From the NCBI RefSeq assembly GCF_900101675.1, contig NZ_FNKG01000002.1, positions 453,005 through 517,004 on the forward strand: a stretch of DNA of 64,000 nt, given 5' to 3'. Below are positions 8,306 through 17,436 of the stretch, piece after piece. Source of the DNA: Curtobacterium sp. UNCCL20. GTDB taxonomy: Bacteria > Actinomycetota > Actinomycetes > Actinomycetales > Microbacteriaceae. The position numbers and the translations under genes were made by a program. The stretch's first letter is position 1. The number at the start of each line of letters is the position of its first letter. The notes under the pieces are model-generated. The model made no database searches. It was not told where the DNA came from and saw only the letters and a list, made by a program, of their open reading frames with translations.

Positions 8306-9712
8306 ATGGCGACGACGATGACGACGACACGACGACGTGGGAGCACGGCGGTGGCCGTGCTCGTCGCGGGCACCTTCTTCATGGAGCTCCTGGACGGCAC
8401 GATCCTGGCCACCGCGGCCCCGGCGATGGGGCGCGACCTCGGTGTCGACTCGGCCGCCGTGGGCGTGGCGATCACCGCCTACCTGGTGACACTCGCGGTG
8501 TTCATCCCGGTCAGCGGGTGGCTCACCGACCGGATCGGGTCGCGGACGGTCTTCACCGGGGCGATCGCGCTGTTCACCGTCGCCTCGGCGCTGTGCGCGC
8601 TGTCGACCGGACTCGTCGACCTGACGATCTGGCGCATCGTGCAGGGCCTCGGCGGCGCGCTCATGGTGCCGGTCGGGCGGCTCGTCGTGCTCCGGAGCGC
8701 CGGCCGCGAGCAGCTCGTCACCGCGATCGCGATCCTGACCTGGCCGGCCCTCGCGGCACCGATCATCGCCCCGTTCGTCGGCGGCGTGCTCGTGGACACC
8801 CTGTCGTGGCACTGGATCTTCCTCATCAACATCCCGCTCGGGGTGGTCGCGTTCGTCGCCGCCCTGGTGCTCGTCCCCCAGGAGCGGGCTGCGGAACGGG
8901 TCCCGTTCGACTGGTTCGGCTCGCTCCTCGCCTGCTTCGGGCTCGGGTCGCTCGTCGTGATGGCGTCCCTGCTCGCCCTCGACCGCGTCCCGGTGCTCGC
9001 GGTGGTGCTGTTCGGCATCCTCGGCGCCGTGTGCTGCTGGCTCGCCGTCTGGCACTTCCGGCGGGCGCCCCACCCCATCATGGGGCTCGACTCGTTCCGC
9101 CTCGAGACCTTCCGGGTCTCGCACGCCGGCGGCAGCCTGTTCCGCCTGGCCGTGTCCTCCGTGCCGTTCGTGCTGCCGCTGCTCTTCCAGGACGCCTGGG
9201 GCTGGAGCGCCGTCCTCGCCGGGTCCGCCGTGCTCTGGGTGTTCGTCGGCAACCTCGGCATCAAGCCGATGACCACGCCCTTCCTCCGCTGGTTCGGGTA
9301 CCGGCCGGTGATCATCGTGTCGAGCGCGGTCGCAGCGCTGAGCGTCGTGGCGATGGTGTTCATGACCGAAGAGACCCCGTTCTGGTTGCTCGCGGTGCTG
9401 CTCGTCGTCAGCGGAGCGGCGCGCTCGGTCGGCTTCACCGCGTACAACACGATCGCGTTCGCCGACGTGGAGCAGGCCGACATGACGCCGGCGAACACGC
9501 TGTCCTCCACGCTGCAGCAGACCGCGGCGGGGTTCGGTGTCGCGGTGGCCGCCGTGGTCATCCGGGCCGCCGCGGGGCTCGGCGGATCGGGGCCGTACGA
9601 CGCCGCGTTCTGGGTGATCGCGGTCCTGCTCGTGGTGGCGATGGTCGAGGGACTCCTGATGAGCCGCACCGCCGGCGACACCGTCCGGCCCGCCCGCCGG
9701 GTGCCCGCCTGA
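8306..9712 (+). CDS. MFS multidrug-type exporter, MdtD-like
   Basis: A 468-residue major facilitator protein with about 14 hydrophobic helices. GTFFMELLDGTILATAAPAMGRDLGVD is typical of the DHA2/MdtD branch and carries motif D1 (LDGTI). WLTDRIGSRTVF is the loop 2-3 motif A, and ILTWPALAAPIIAPFVGGVLVD is motif C of proton-driven antiporters. The ATG at 8306 is used, with no strong RBS visible. It is divergent from the D-amino-acid operon across a 171-bp gap that holds the IclR-type motif, so co-regulation is possible. The substrate is unknown. Confidence 0.85.
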   Translation: MATTMTTTRRRGSTAVAVLVAGTFFMELLDGTILATAAPAMGRDLGVDSAAVGVAITAYLVTLAVFIPVSGWLTDRIGSRTVFTGAIALFTVASALCALSTGLVDLTIWRIVQGLGGALMVPVGRLVVLRSAGREQLVTAIAILTWPALAAPIIAPFVGGVLVDTLSWHWIFLINIPLGVVAFVAALVLVPQERAAERVPFDWFGSLLACFGLGSLVVMASLLALDRVPVLAVVLFGILGAVCCWLAVWHFRRAPHPIMGLDSFRLETFRVSHAGGSLFRLAVSSVPFVLPLLFQDAWGWSAVLAGSAVLWVFVGNLGIKPMTTPFLRWFGYRPVIIVSSAVAALSVVAMVFMTEETPFWLLAVLLVVSGAARSVGFTAYNTIAFADVEQADMTPANTLSSTLQQTAAGFGVAVAAVVIRAAAGLGGSGPYDAAFWVIAVLLVVAMVEGLLMSRTAGDTVRPARRVPA

Positions 9713-9846
9713 GGCGCCGTCGTCCGTTTCTCGCCACGGTCACACGCACGAAACCCGGCCCGCGCTACAGTCTCAGCATCCGTTTGCGAACGCCGAGTAC
9801 GGTGACCGCGGCAGGGTGACCGAACCACCCGGAACAGGAAGGCAGC

Positions 9847-10623
9847 ATGGCCGCGCGAGAGCAGCAGGGGACGATCGCAGCCGAGACGGCAGCGGAACCG
9901 ACCGGGCTGCGCGTCGTCAGCTACAACCTCCGCGAGCACACCGCGAACGGCGAGCTCGCCGCACTGGCCGAGGCCTCCGACGCTGACGTCATCTGCGTGC
10001 AGGAGTGCGACAGCAACGACCTCGCGCCGTCCGTCGCCGGGTTGTCCCTGGCCGCCTCGACGAAGGCGAACCGGCTCGGTCTCGCGATCTACAAGCGCGA
10101 CGACCGGTTCGAGGTCGAGGACTTCAGCATCCACTCGCTCCAGAAGTCGCTGCACGACCGGGTCCTGGCACCCGCGCACGAACGCCTCATCGCGATGCAC
10201 CTGCGTGACAACGAGGCCGACGCCGAGGTCATCGTGGCCTCGTTCCACGCCTCGCCGCTGACCGCCACCAACTCGCTCCGCCGCAAGCAGATCGAGGCCG
10301 CGCACCAGTTCCTCCGCGAGCTCTCGAACGAGGCCCCGGCGATCATGGTCGGCGACTTCAACTACCCCTGGTTCCAGACGAACCTGCGCCGGAAGATCGA
10401 GCAGCACGGCTTCGCGCTGTCGCTCTCGGACCAGCCGACGTACCTCCGGTACCGCAAGTTCACGGGCCACTTCGACTTCGCCACGAGCGTCGGGCTGCAC
10501 ATCGCCGGCGTCGAGACGCTGCCGGCCGGCATCTCCGACCACCGGCCGATCCTGGTGCGCGCGCACTACGAGCACCAGGGCGCGACCGGCGCCGTGACCA
10601 CGCTCGAGTCCCCCGCCGCCTGA
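9847..10623 (+). CDS. endonuclease/exonuclease/phosphatase (EEP) family protein
   Basis: A 258-residue soluble protein of the DNase I/EEP fold. RVVSYNLREHT gives the N-terminal Asn, DVICVQECD the metal-binding Glu, MVGDFNYPW the catalytic Asp/Asn pair and ISDHRPILVRAHY the C-terminal Asp-His. These are all the canonical metal/phosphate positions. The substrate could be DNA, RNA or a phosphoester such as a phosphoinositide. There is no secretion signal. It stands alone, with ggaaggcagc ahead of the ATG and a possible -10 (TACAGT) about 75 bp upstream. The 405-bp spacer after it is full of repeats. Confidence 0.85.
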   Translation: MAAREQQGTIAAETAAEPTGLRVVSYNLREHTANGELAALAEASDADVICVQECDSNDLAPSVAGLSLAASTKANRLGLAIYKRDDRFEVEDFSIHSLQKSLHDRVLAPAHERLIAMHLRDNEADAEVIVASFHASPLTATNSLRRKQIEAAHQFLRELSNEAPAIMVGDFNYPWFQTNLRRKIEQHGFALSLSDQPTYLRYRKFTGHFDFATSVGLHIAGVETLPAGISDHRPILVRAHYEHQGATGAVTTLESPAA

Positions 10624-10770
10624 GCGGGCGCGACGCGCCGCCGGTCGCCCACCGAGCGGCGCCGCCGAGCGGGCGCGACGCGCCGCCGAGCGGGCGCGAC
10701 GCGCCGCCGGTCGCCCACCGAGCGGGCGCGACGCGCCGCCGGTCGCCCGCCGAGCGGGCGCGACGCGCCG
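10622..10770. repeat. five-copy 19-bp GC-rich repeat cluster
   Basis: gagcgggcgcgacgcgccg occurs at 10622, 10668, 10688, 10720 and 10752, three times followed by a ggtcgccc(a/g)cc spacer. Each unit contains the short palindrome ggcgcgacgcgcc. Copy 1 overlaps the stop codon of the EEP gene. The whole gap 10624-11028 has no gene. After these repeats it holds a large hairpin and a wide inverted repeat (next entries), then gcgcctgcgc runs up to metI. Confidence 0.85.
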
Positions 10771-10826
10771 CGCGGGAGCGCCGAGCGTGACGAATTCTGC
10801 CCGCTCGGGGAGCGCCCCGCGCCCAC

Positions 10827-10889
10827 CGCAACGGCCTGGAGGCCCGGGGCCGGTCTCGTGAACCGGCACCGGGCCTCCAGGCGGTTGCG
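10827..10889. repeat. dispersed-palindrome family member, large hairpin
   Basis: Outer arms cgcaac/gttgcg flank the 14-bp arms gcctggaggcccgg and ccgggcctccaggc, with a further inner match around ggccgg/accggc. This is the longest member of the GGCCTGGAGGC palindrome family in the window. It sits between two convergent genes, so it could serve as a bidirectional terminator. Confidence 0.8.
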
Positions 10890-10904
10890 TGCCGGGCGCG
10901 CGTC

Positions 10905-10969
10905 TGGCCGAGATCGCACTCCGGCGGTGTGTGTCCGGTGCGCAACAGCACGAAGTGCGATCTCGGCCA
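10905..10969. repeat. perfect 16-bp inverted repeat with 33-bp spacer
   Basis: tggccgagatcgcact at 10905-10920 is exactly inverted at 10954-10969. The spacer holds ccggtgcgcaacagcacg. It is not flanked by a gene it obviously regulates and looks like a second repeat family in the same gap. Confidence 0.85.
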
Positions 10970-11028
10970 CTGCGCGCCTGCGCGCACTGCGCGCCTGCGC
11001 GCCTGCGCGAGCGACGGCGCGCCGCGCG

Positions 11029-11700
11029 TCAGCGACGCAGGGTCGCGCGGGCCAGCCGGTTGCCGATGAACTGGCCGACCTGCACGATGACGACGATCGC
11101 GGCCACCGAGACGTAGACGACCCACCAGTCGTACCGCTGCGAGCCGTACACCGTCGCGTACTCGCCGAGGCCGCCGCCGCCGATCAGCGCACCCTGCGCC
11201 GTCATGTCGACGATGCCGATGTAGATGAACGTGTAGCCGAGGATGAGCGGGCCGAGGCCCTCCGGGATGAGCACGGTCAGCAGGATCGACACCGGGTGCG
11301 CGCCCGACGCCCGAGCTGCCTCGACGACGCCCGGGTCGACGGCGAGCAGGTTCTGCTCGACGATCCGGGACACCGCGAACGACGCCGCGAGCGAGATCGC
11401 GAAGGTCACCGCGGGGACGCCGATCGTGGTCTGCACGACCACACGCGACAGCGGTGCGATCGCCGCGAGGAAGATCACGAACGGGATCGGCCGCACCAGG
11501 TTCACGACGACGTTGAGGATCGTGTACGCCGTGCGGCTGCCGAGCAGGTTGCCCGGACGGGTGGCGTACAGCGCGAGGCCGAGCGCCAGGCCGATGACGC
11601 CCGCGATGACGAGGGAGACCAGCGACATCACGATGGTGTCGCGGATCGAGGACAGGAAGACGTCGAACGTGTCGATCACGCTCTGGAACGAGTTGTTCAC
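11029..11700 (-). CDS. metI: methionine ABC transporter permease MetI
   Basis: A 223-residue inner-membrane permease with five to six helices. The EAA-loop region reads VVEAARASGAHPVSILLTVLIPEGLGP, the contact site for the ATPase. TRPGNLLGSRTAYTILNVVVNLVRPIPF is the MetI-like segment. It pairs with MetN and MetQ to import D/L-methionine or peptides. The GTG start overlaps the metN stop by 4 bp. It is the last gene of metQ-metN-metI. Confidence 0.93.
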   Translation of the reverse strand: MNNSFQSVIDTFDVFLSSIRDTIVMSLVSLVIAGVIGLALGLALYATRPGNLLGSRTAYTILNVVVNLVRPIPFVIFLAAIAPLSRVVVQTTIGVPAVTFAISLAASFAVSRIVEQNLLAVDPGVVEAARASGAHPVSILLTVLIPEGLGPLILGYTFIYIGIVDMTAQGALIGGGGLGEYATVYGSQRYDWWVVYVSVAAIVVIVQVGQFIGNRLARATLRR

Positions 11701-12812
11701 GCCGCTCCCTCCTCGTCGGTCGTGACCCCGTCGGCGCGGAGTGCTGCGACGGCCGCGTCGATGGCGGCTGCACCGGCCGCACCGGCCGCACCGGAAGCGC
11801 CGGAAGCGCCGGAAGCGCCGGCCGCGCCAGCCGCACCGGCCGCGCCCACGGGCACGCTCAGTTCGTACGTCAGGGAGCCGATGCGGCGCTCGCGGATCTC
11901 ACCGACCCCGCCGTACACGAGCTCGGCGGTGACACCGGCGGCGCGGAACGCGGCGTCGATCCGGTTCTGCAGTCCGGCTTGGTCGGTGATCTGCACCGTG
12001 ACCAGTCGACCGGGGTGCCGTTCGCGCAGGCGTGCGAGCGTCTCGGCGGACGGTCGGTCGTGGAGCGCGGTGCGGACGAAGCGCTGCGCGGCGTCGGTCT
12101 CCGGAGCGGAGAACACGTCGTAGACGTCCCCGACCTCGACGACCCGGCCCTGCTCCATCACGGCGACGCGGTCGGCGATCTGGCGGACGGCGTCCATCTC
12201 GTGGGTGATGACGATGATGGTGACGCCGAGCTCCCGGTTGACGCGGCGGAGGAGCCCCAGTACCTCGGACGTGGTCTCCGGGTCGAGGGCGCTGGTCGCT
12301 TCGTCGGCGAGCAGCAGGTCGGGCGACGCGGCCAGCGCGCGGGCGATGCCGACGCGCTGCTTCTGTCCGCCGGAGAGCTGCTCGGGGTAGGCGTGCGCGC
12401 GCTCGAGCAGCCCGACGAAGTCGAGGAGCTCGGCCACGCGGCGGTCGCGCTCGGCCTTCGGCACGCCGGCGACCTTCAGCGGGTACGCGACGTTGCCGGC
12501 GATCGTGCGGGACCGGAACAGGTTGAACTGCTGGAAGATCATCCCGATCCGGCGACGCGCCAGACGGCGGTCCCGCTCGGGGATCGCCGTCAGCTCCTGG
12601 CCCGCCACCGTGACGCTGCCCGAGCTCGGGAGCTCCAGCGCGTTCACGAGCCGCACCAGGGTGGACTTGCCGGCACCGGAGTAGCCGATGACGCCGAGGA
12701 CCTCTCCCTGGTGCACGTCCAGGGAGACGTCCTCGACGGCCACCACGTTCTCGCCGGTGTCGGCGCGGCGGTAGTGCTTCGAGACGCCGCGGAGTTCGAC
12801 GAGGACAGCCAC
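11697..12812 (-). CDS. metN: methionine ABC transporter ATP-binding protein MetN
   Basis: A 371-residue cytoplasmic ATPase. Walker A is GYSGAGKST, the Q-loop is IFQQFNLF, the signature is LSGGQKQRVGIARA and Walker B is LLLADEATSALD. A C-terminal NIL domain (LVTVQITDQAGLQNRIDAAF), which in MetN binds methionine for trans-inhibition, follows the ATPase. An Ala/Gly/Ser-rich stretch of about 25 residues (GAAGAAGASGASGASG) interrupts the NIL domain before its last helix and is encoded by a triplet-rich tract near 11767-11850. The GTG start overlaps the metQ stop by one base. Confidence 0.93.
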   Translation of the reverse strand: MAVLVELRGVSKHYRRADTGENVVAVEDVSLDVHQGEVLGVIGYSGAGKSTLVRLVNALELPSSGSVTVAGQELTAIPERDRRLARRRIGMIFQQFNLFRSRTIAGNVAYPLKVAGVPKAERDRRVAELLDFVGLLERAHAYPEQLSGGQKQRVGIARALAASPDLLLADEATSALDPETTSEVLGLLRRVNRELGVTIIVITHEMDAVRQIADRVAVMEQGRVVEVGDVYDVFSAPETDAAQRFVRTALHDRPSAETLARLRERHPGRLVTVQITDQAGLQNRIDAAFRAAGVTAELVYGGVGEIRERRIGSLTYELSVPVGAAGAAGAAGASGASGASGAAGAAGAAAIDAAVAALRADGVTTDEEGAA

Positions 12813-13768
12813 TACTGCTTGGCCGCCTTCGCGTCCTTCTCGACCGCTGCGAGCTCGGACTGGAGCTTCGCGGCGCTCTCGTCGCGGCTGACGGCCTCGG
12901 GCAGGTCCTTCTTGAAGGCCTTCTGCACCGTGTCGTCCTGGAACAGCTTCGCGAGGGCGAGGTAGGTCGCGTTGTCCTTGTCGGCCTTGCGGACCGCGAA
13001 GACGTTGACGTACGGGGCGGCGCTGGCGCTCGAGGGGTCGTCCTGGTAGATCGCGTCGGAGATCGGCAGGCCTGCGGCGGTCGCGTAGTTGTTGTTCACC
13101 ACGGCGGCGGCGACGGAGCCCTGCTGCAGCGCGTTCGCGGTCTGCGAGGCGTTCAGCGGCTGCACGTCGACCTTCGACGACTCGATGTCGGTGGTCGTCG
13201 AGAACGCGGATCCGCCGTCGCGCAGGGTGACGAGCTTCGCGGCCTGCAGGATGAGGAGCGCACGCGCCTGGTTGATCGAGTCGTCCGGGATCGCGACCTT
13301 CGCACCCTCGGGGAGCGCCGACGGCTTGTCGTACTTCGTCGCGTAGAGCGGCAGCGGGTAGACGGCGGTCGAACCGATCGGCTGCAGGTCGTCGTTCGAG
13401 GTGACGTTGTAGTCCGCGAGGTACTGGATGTGCTGGAACTGGTTGAGGTCCAGCTGCTTGTCCTTCAGCGCCGGGTTCGGCAGCGAGTAGTCCGAGAAGT
13501 TCGTCAGCTTGACGGTGACGTCGAGCTTCTCCTTCGCGAGCTTCGTGTACGTGCTCCAGTAGCCGAGGGACTTGTCCGCGACACCGATCGTGACGGTCTT
13601 CGGGCTGCCACCGGCTGCGGCGCCGTTGCTGCCGTTGTCCCCGTTGGAGCGCACGGCCCCGACGATCAGGGCGACGACGATCGCGACGACGACCACCGCG
13701 GCGGCGATGATCCAGCCGATCGGGCGCTTGCCCTTCGGCTTCTCGGGCAGTGCGGGTGCTGCGGACAT
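12812..13768 (-). CDS. metQ: methionine-binding protein MetQ, membrane-anchored
   Basis: A 318-residue substrate-binding protein of the NlpA/MetQ family that delivers methionine to MetNI outside the membrane. Family features are KTVTIGVADKS, LDLNQFQHIQYL, and KVAIPDDSINQARALLILQ. MetQ is usually a lipoprotein, but here the N-terminus has no lipobox Cys. A transmembrane helix (IGWIIAAAVVVVAIVVALIVG) follows a basic cytoplasmic segment, then a Gly/Asn/Ser linker, so it is probably held by a signal anchor. It is the first gene of the operon, starting ATG at 13768. I see no SAM riboswitch upstream. Confidence 0.92.
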   Translation of the reverse strand: MSAAPALPEKPKGKRPIGWIIAAAVVVVAIVVALIVGAVRSNGDNGSNGAAAGGSPKTVTIGVADKSLGYWSTYTKLAKEKLDVTVKLTNFSDYSLPNPALKDKQLDLNQFQHIQYLADYNVTSNDDLQPIGSTAVYPLPLYATKYDKPSALPEGAKVAIPDDSINQARALLILQAAKLVTLRDGGSAFSTTTDIESSKVDVQPLNASQTANALQQGSVAAAVVNNNYATAAGLPISDAIYQDDPSSASAAPYVNVFAVRKADKDNATYLALAKLFQDDTVQKAFKKDLPEAVSRDESAAKLQSELAAVEKDAKAAKQ

Positions 13769-13911
13769 GGCGGTGCTCCTCGTGGGCCGTGCTGTGGGGG
13801 TCCGCGGTGGTCCGCGGCGTGCAGTCGAGTGTGACGGGCCGCCCCGGACGGTGCGAGTACCGTTCCGCCGTGTTACATCGGTGTCACGGGGTCGGTTGGT
13901 TCACTCGGTAC

Positions 13912-14406
13912 GTGCGCAGCATCGAACTCGTCCTGGACGGCCCGTCGGACCGAGCGGTCCGGGTGCTCTGGCAGACCCTCGTCGCCGCGGAGCTGCCGAG
14001 CCTCGGACACTCGGGCACGAACGATCCGCACGTCACGCTCGTGGCCGGCGAGTCCCTGCCCGTCCCCGCCGAGCTCGACGCCGCGGTGCCGGAGGCCCTG
14101 CGCTTCGCGGGCATCCTCCTCTTCCCCGCCGGCCCCGGTCGGCACGTGCTCGGTCTCGGCGTGGTCGTCGACGAGCCGCTCGCGCGCTTCCACCGTGCGG
14201 TCGGCGCCGCGGCTCCGGGGTCGCTCGACTCCTCGCTTCCCGGCCGGTGGGCGCCCCATGTCACGCTCGCGCGGCGCATCCGCGACGTCGATCTCCCCGC
14301 GGCGCTCCGGGTCCTGGCCGCGGACTCGCCCCTTCCCGAGGTGCTCACCGTGGGCGGTCTCCGCCACTGGGACGGGGACGCGAAGGTGGTCACCCGCCTG
14401 CGGTGA
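13912..14406 (+). CDS. 2'-5' RNA ligase-like 2H phosphoesterase
   Basis: A 164-residue protein with the two HxTx motifs that define 2H phosphoesterases: DPHVTLV near residue 37 and APHVTLA near residue 118. Members act on 2'-5' or cyclic phosphodiesters in RNA or nucleotides. I chose the GTG at 13912 because the family-like sequence (RSIELVLDGPSD) starts there, but the frame is open further upstream and no clear RBS decides it. It is divergent from metQ across ~140 bp. The physiological substrate is unknown. Confidence 0.7.
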   Translation: MRSIELVLDGPSDRAVRVLWQTLVAAELPSLGHSGTNDPHVTLVAGESLPVPAELDAAVPEALRFAGILLFPAGPGRHVLGLGVVVDEPLARFHRAVGAAAPGSLDSSLPGRWAPHVTLARRIRDVDLPAALRVLAADSPLPEVLTVGGLRHWDGDAKVVTRLR

Positions 14407-14475
14407 TCGCGGTGCCGGCCCGGCACGGGCCCCCCGGTCCGACACCGTGCCCGACGGTCGGCCTGGAGGCGCGGG

Positions 14476-15723
14476 TCAGGCCCCCAGGACGCGCGCACCG
14501 AACGCCGACGCGAACGTCCGGTCCGGGTCCGCCCGGGCTACGAGGTCGCGGAAGTCCGGTACCCGCGGGTACAGCGCCGAGATCGCGTCGCGTCCGAGGG
14601 AGCTCATCTTCCCCCAGTGCGGCCGGCCGTCGAAGGGAGCGAGCCGCGCCTCGAGGTCGGGCAGGAGCGCGGCGACCTCGGCGGGGTGCTTCTGCCAGGT
14701 GAACGCGATGCAGAGCACGTCCTCGCCCTGCGTCGGGCTGAGCCAGAACGGGTCCGCCGCCATCGTCCGGAGCTCGCACACGTGCAGGTGCGGCTGGATC
14801 CGGTCGGCGAGCCCCCGCAGGGCGTCGAGCGCCGCGGCGGCGTGCCGGAGCGGGACGAAGTGCTCGCTCTGCACCTCGGACCCGACGCTCGGCACCGATT
14901 CGATCGGGAAGTGTGGCAGCCGGTCCCACCACGGTCCGACCGAACCGTCGCGGGCGGTGTGGTGGCCGTCGCCGGGGGAGCCCGGCAGGCGGGGTGCGCC
15001 GAACAGCTCGTCCGGCACGGCGACGTCCTCGGCACCGTCCGGCACGCGGGACTTCAGCAGGACCTCGCTCACCCGGTCGCCGAACACCGTGTACGAGCAC
15101 ACCGAGTACGCCGCGGCGTGGATCTCGGCGACGTGGGCGGTAAAGGTGTCCCAGGGGATCGGACCGTAGGTGTCCTGCCGCATGCGGTAGGCCGGTTCGA
15201 CGTCGACGGTGACCCGGGTGACGATGCCGAGCAGGCCGAGGTGCAGCACGGCGCCCGGGAAGTCCGGGTCGTCGCGGGAGATCGTCCGCACGGAGCCGTC
15301 CGGGCCGAGCACCTCGAACGACCGGACGGCGGTGCTCAGGGACCCGAGGGCGGTGCCGGAGCCGTGCGTCCCGGTGGCGATCGCGCCGCCGAGGGAGATG
15401 TGGGGGAGGGACCCCTCGTTGTGCAGGGCGAACCCGGCGCGGTCGATCTCCGGGGCGACGACGCCGTACCGGGTGCCGGCACCCATCGTCGCGGTGGCCC
15501 GGACCGGGTCGACCTCGAGGTCGGTGGGGATCCCGGTGAGGTCGAGGAGCACACCGGGAGCGTCCGCCGAGTCGTTGAACGAGTGCCGGGTGCCGAGCCC
15601 GTGCACCCGGGGTTCCCGAGCGACGATCTCGGACGCCTCGTCGATGGACGAGGGGCGGAGGACCTGCTCGGCCGTGTAGGTGACCGTGCCGGACCAGTTC
15701 AGCTCGCTCGTCGTCGACCGCAT
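14476..15723 (-). CDS. FAD-linked alditol oxidase / D-arabinono-1,4-lactone oxidase family
   Basis: A 415-residue VAO-fold flavoprotein close in length to Streptomyces alditol oxidase (about 418). PRVHGLGTRHSFND and HISLGGAIATGTHGSGTALGSL form the FAD-binding domain. The SGTHGSG-type region and the His in GTRHS agree with covalent FAD attachment in this family. The C-terminus ends RPHWGKMSSLGRDAISALYPRVPDF, a substrate-side motif of AldO-type enzymes. It would oxidise a polyol such as xylitol or sorbitol to an aldose with release of H2O2. The ATG at 15723 is supported by where the family similarity begins. The stop lies inside a single arm of the dispersed palindrome. Confidence 0.85.
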   Translation of the reverse strand: MRSTTSELNWSGTVTYTAEQVLRPSSIDEASEIVAREPRVHGLGTRHSFNDSADAPGVLLDLTGIPTDLEVDPVRATATMGAGTRYGVVAPEIDRAGFALHNEGSLPHISLGGAIATGTHGSGTALGSLSTAVRSFEVLGPDGSVRTISRDDPDFPGAVLHLGLLGIVTRVTVDVEPAYRMRQDTYGPIPWDTFTAHVAEIHAAAYSVCSYTVFGDRVSEVLLKSRVPDGAEDVAVPDELFGAPRLPGSPGDGHHTARDGSVGPWWDRLPHFPIESVPSVGSEVQSEHFVPLRHAAAALDALRGLADRIQPHLHVCELRTMAADPFWLSPTQGEDVLCIAFTWQKHPAEVAALLPDLEARLAPFDGRPHWGKMSSLGRDAISALYPRVPDFRDLVARADPDRTFASAFGARVLGA

Positions 15724-15806
15724 GGTGCCCACGATGCCACCTGCGCCCGACACCGCGGCGAGCGCAGGGCGTCGGGCGCAGTGCACCCGACACCCTGGGC
15801 TGGGTG

Positions 15807-17285
15807 TCAGTGCATCGCGGGCGCCGGAGCACCCTCTGGCGACTCCGGCTTGCGCACCATCGCCGAGGTCGCGATGCCGAACAGCGAGATCACCGCACCG
15901 ACCAGGAACGCGGTCTTCACGCCGGACGCGGTCGCCGCCGCGAGGCCGTCCGCACCGGAGCCCGCCGTCGCCGTCGCGGCACCGATGGTGAGCAGCGTGA
16001 CGAACAGGGCAGTCCCGGCAGCGCCGGCCAGCTGCTGGGCGGTGCCGAGCACGGCGCTGCCGTGCGAGTACAGCCGCGGCGGTAGCCCACCGAGCGCCGC
16101 CGTGAAGAGCGGCGTGAACGTCAGGGCGAGGCCGATGCTCAGGACGACGTGGGCGCCGAGGACGAACCAGACGCTGGTGTCCACGCCGACCGTCGAGAGC
16201 GCCCAGAGCACGGCGCTGACGATGATCGAGCCGGGGATGAGCAGCACCCGCGGGCCGCGACGGTCGTAGATGCGGCCGACGATCGGGGAGAGGAGGCCCA
16301 TGATCAAGCCGCCGGGGAGGAGCAGCAGACCGACCTGCAGGACCTCGAGCCCGAGCACCCGCTCGAGGTAGATCGGCAGCAGGATCAGCGTGCCGAACAT
16401 CGCCATGAAGCTCAGCCCCATCGCGACGATCGGGATCGTGAACCCGCGGGTCTGGAAGGTGCGCAGGTCGAGCAGGGCACGATCGGTGCGCTGGAGTCGG
16501 GTCTGGCGGAACACGAACAGGCCGAGCGCGACGACACCGACGACGAGGGCCGTGATCGGGACGACCGGACCGGTGGTCGCGATCTCGCCGATGCTCGACA
16601 GGCCGTAGACGATCCCGCCGAAGGCGAACGCGGACAGCACGACCGACAGGACGTCGAGCGGGGCCTTCCGGGGCGTGGAGACGTTCCGCACCTTGACCAT
16701 GCCGAGCACGAGCGCGGCGAGCGCGATGGGCAGGACGAAGCCGAACAGCCAGCGCCACGAGAACGCGTTGAGGATGAGCCCGGAGATCGTCGGGCCGATC
16801 GCCGGGGCGACGGAGATGACGATCGAGATGTTGCCCATCACGCGACCGCGGTGCGCCGGCTCGACGAGGGTCAGGACCGTCGTCATGAGGAGCGGCATCA
16901 TGATCGCGGTGCCGCTGGCCTGCACGATGCGACCGAGCAGCAGCATGGTGAACCCGGGCGCGAGCAGGGCGATCAGGGTGCCGGCCGAGAACAGGCTCAT
17001 CGCCCAGACGAACACCGGCCGGGTGTTGAAGCGCTGCAGCAGGAACCCGGTGATCGGGATGACGACCGCCATGGTGAGCAGGAAGCCGGTGGTCAGCCAC
17101 TGCCCGGTCGCGGCGCTGATGTCGAGGTCGTCCATGAGCCGCGGCAACGCGACGCCCATGATCGTCTCGTTGAGGATGACGACGAACGCGGAGACGAGCA
17201 GCAGCCCGATCACGAGTCGTGTCTCGCCGGGGGAGGGCTGCGAGACGCTCCCGGTGCGGGGTGCGGTGTCGACGGCCTGGGTCAT
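15807..17285 (-). CDS. MFS DHA2-family exporter (EmrB/QacA-like)
   Basis: A 492-residue transporter with 14 predicted helices. VVILNETIMGVALPRLMDDL is the DHA2 motif in helix 1, TGQWLTTGFLLTMAVVIPITGFL is helix 2, and ISIVISVAPAIGPTISGLIL is the antiporter motif C. The start is the ATG at 17285 with aggag seven bases upstream; sequence further upstream in the frame is not MFS-like. It probably exports a hydrophobic compound using the proton gradient. The nearest regulator-like gene is not adjacent, and no substrate can be assigned. The 151-bp upstream gap has an AT-rich patch (cgattattccg) that may hold its promoter. Confidence 0.87.
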   Translation of the reverse strand: MTQAVDTAPRTGSVSQPSPGETRLVIGLLLVSAFVVILNETIMGVALPRLMDDLDISAATGQWLTTGFLLTMAVVIPITGFLLQRFNTRPVFVWAMSLFSAGTLIALLAPGFTMLLLGRIVQASGTAIMMPLLMTTVLTLVEPAHRGRVMGNISIVISVAPAIGPTISGLILNAFSWRWLFGFVLPIALAALVLGMVKVRNVSTPRKAPLDVLSVVLSAFAFGGIVYGLSSIGEIATTGPVVPITALVVGVVALGLFVFRQTRLQRTDRALLDLRTFQTRGFTIPIVAMGLSFMAMFGTLILLPIYLERVLGLEVLQVGLLLLPGGLIMGLLSPIVGRIYDRRGPRVLLIPGSIIVSAVLWALSTVGVDTSVWFVLGAHVVLSIGLALTFTPLFTAALGGLPPRLYSHGSAVLGTAQQLAGAAGTALFVTLLTIGAATATAGSGADGLAAATASGVKTAFLVGAVISLFGIATSAMVRKPESPEGAPAPAMH

Positions 17286-17436
17286 GCGGGGCTCCTGGTG
17301 GATCACGACTGGTGGAACGAGGGGGCGCGAGACGCGCAGACAGGGCAACCGCCTGAGTGGATTCGATTATTCCGCTTCGCGCCGACATCCGCAGGTGAAC
17401 GGTCGGTGCCGACGGGCGATCGGTGCGCGAGGACGA

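Noticed and set aside
13769..13911. Possible SAM riboswitch before metQ
   Set aside because: Looked for the kink-turn and conserved core of SAM-I/SAM-II/SAM-IV; no matching blocks in the ~140-bp gap.
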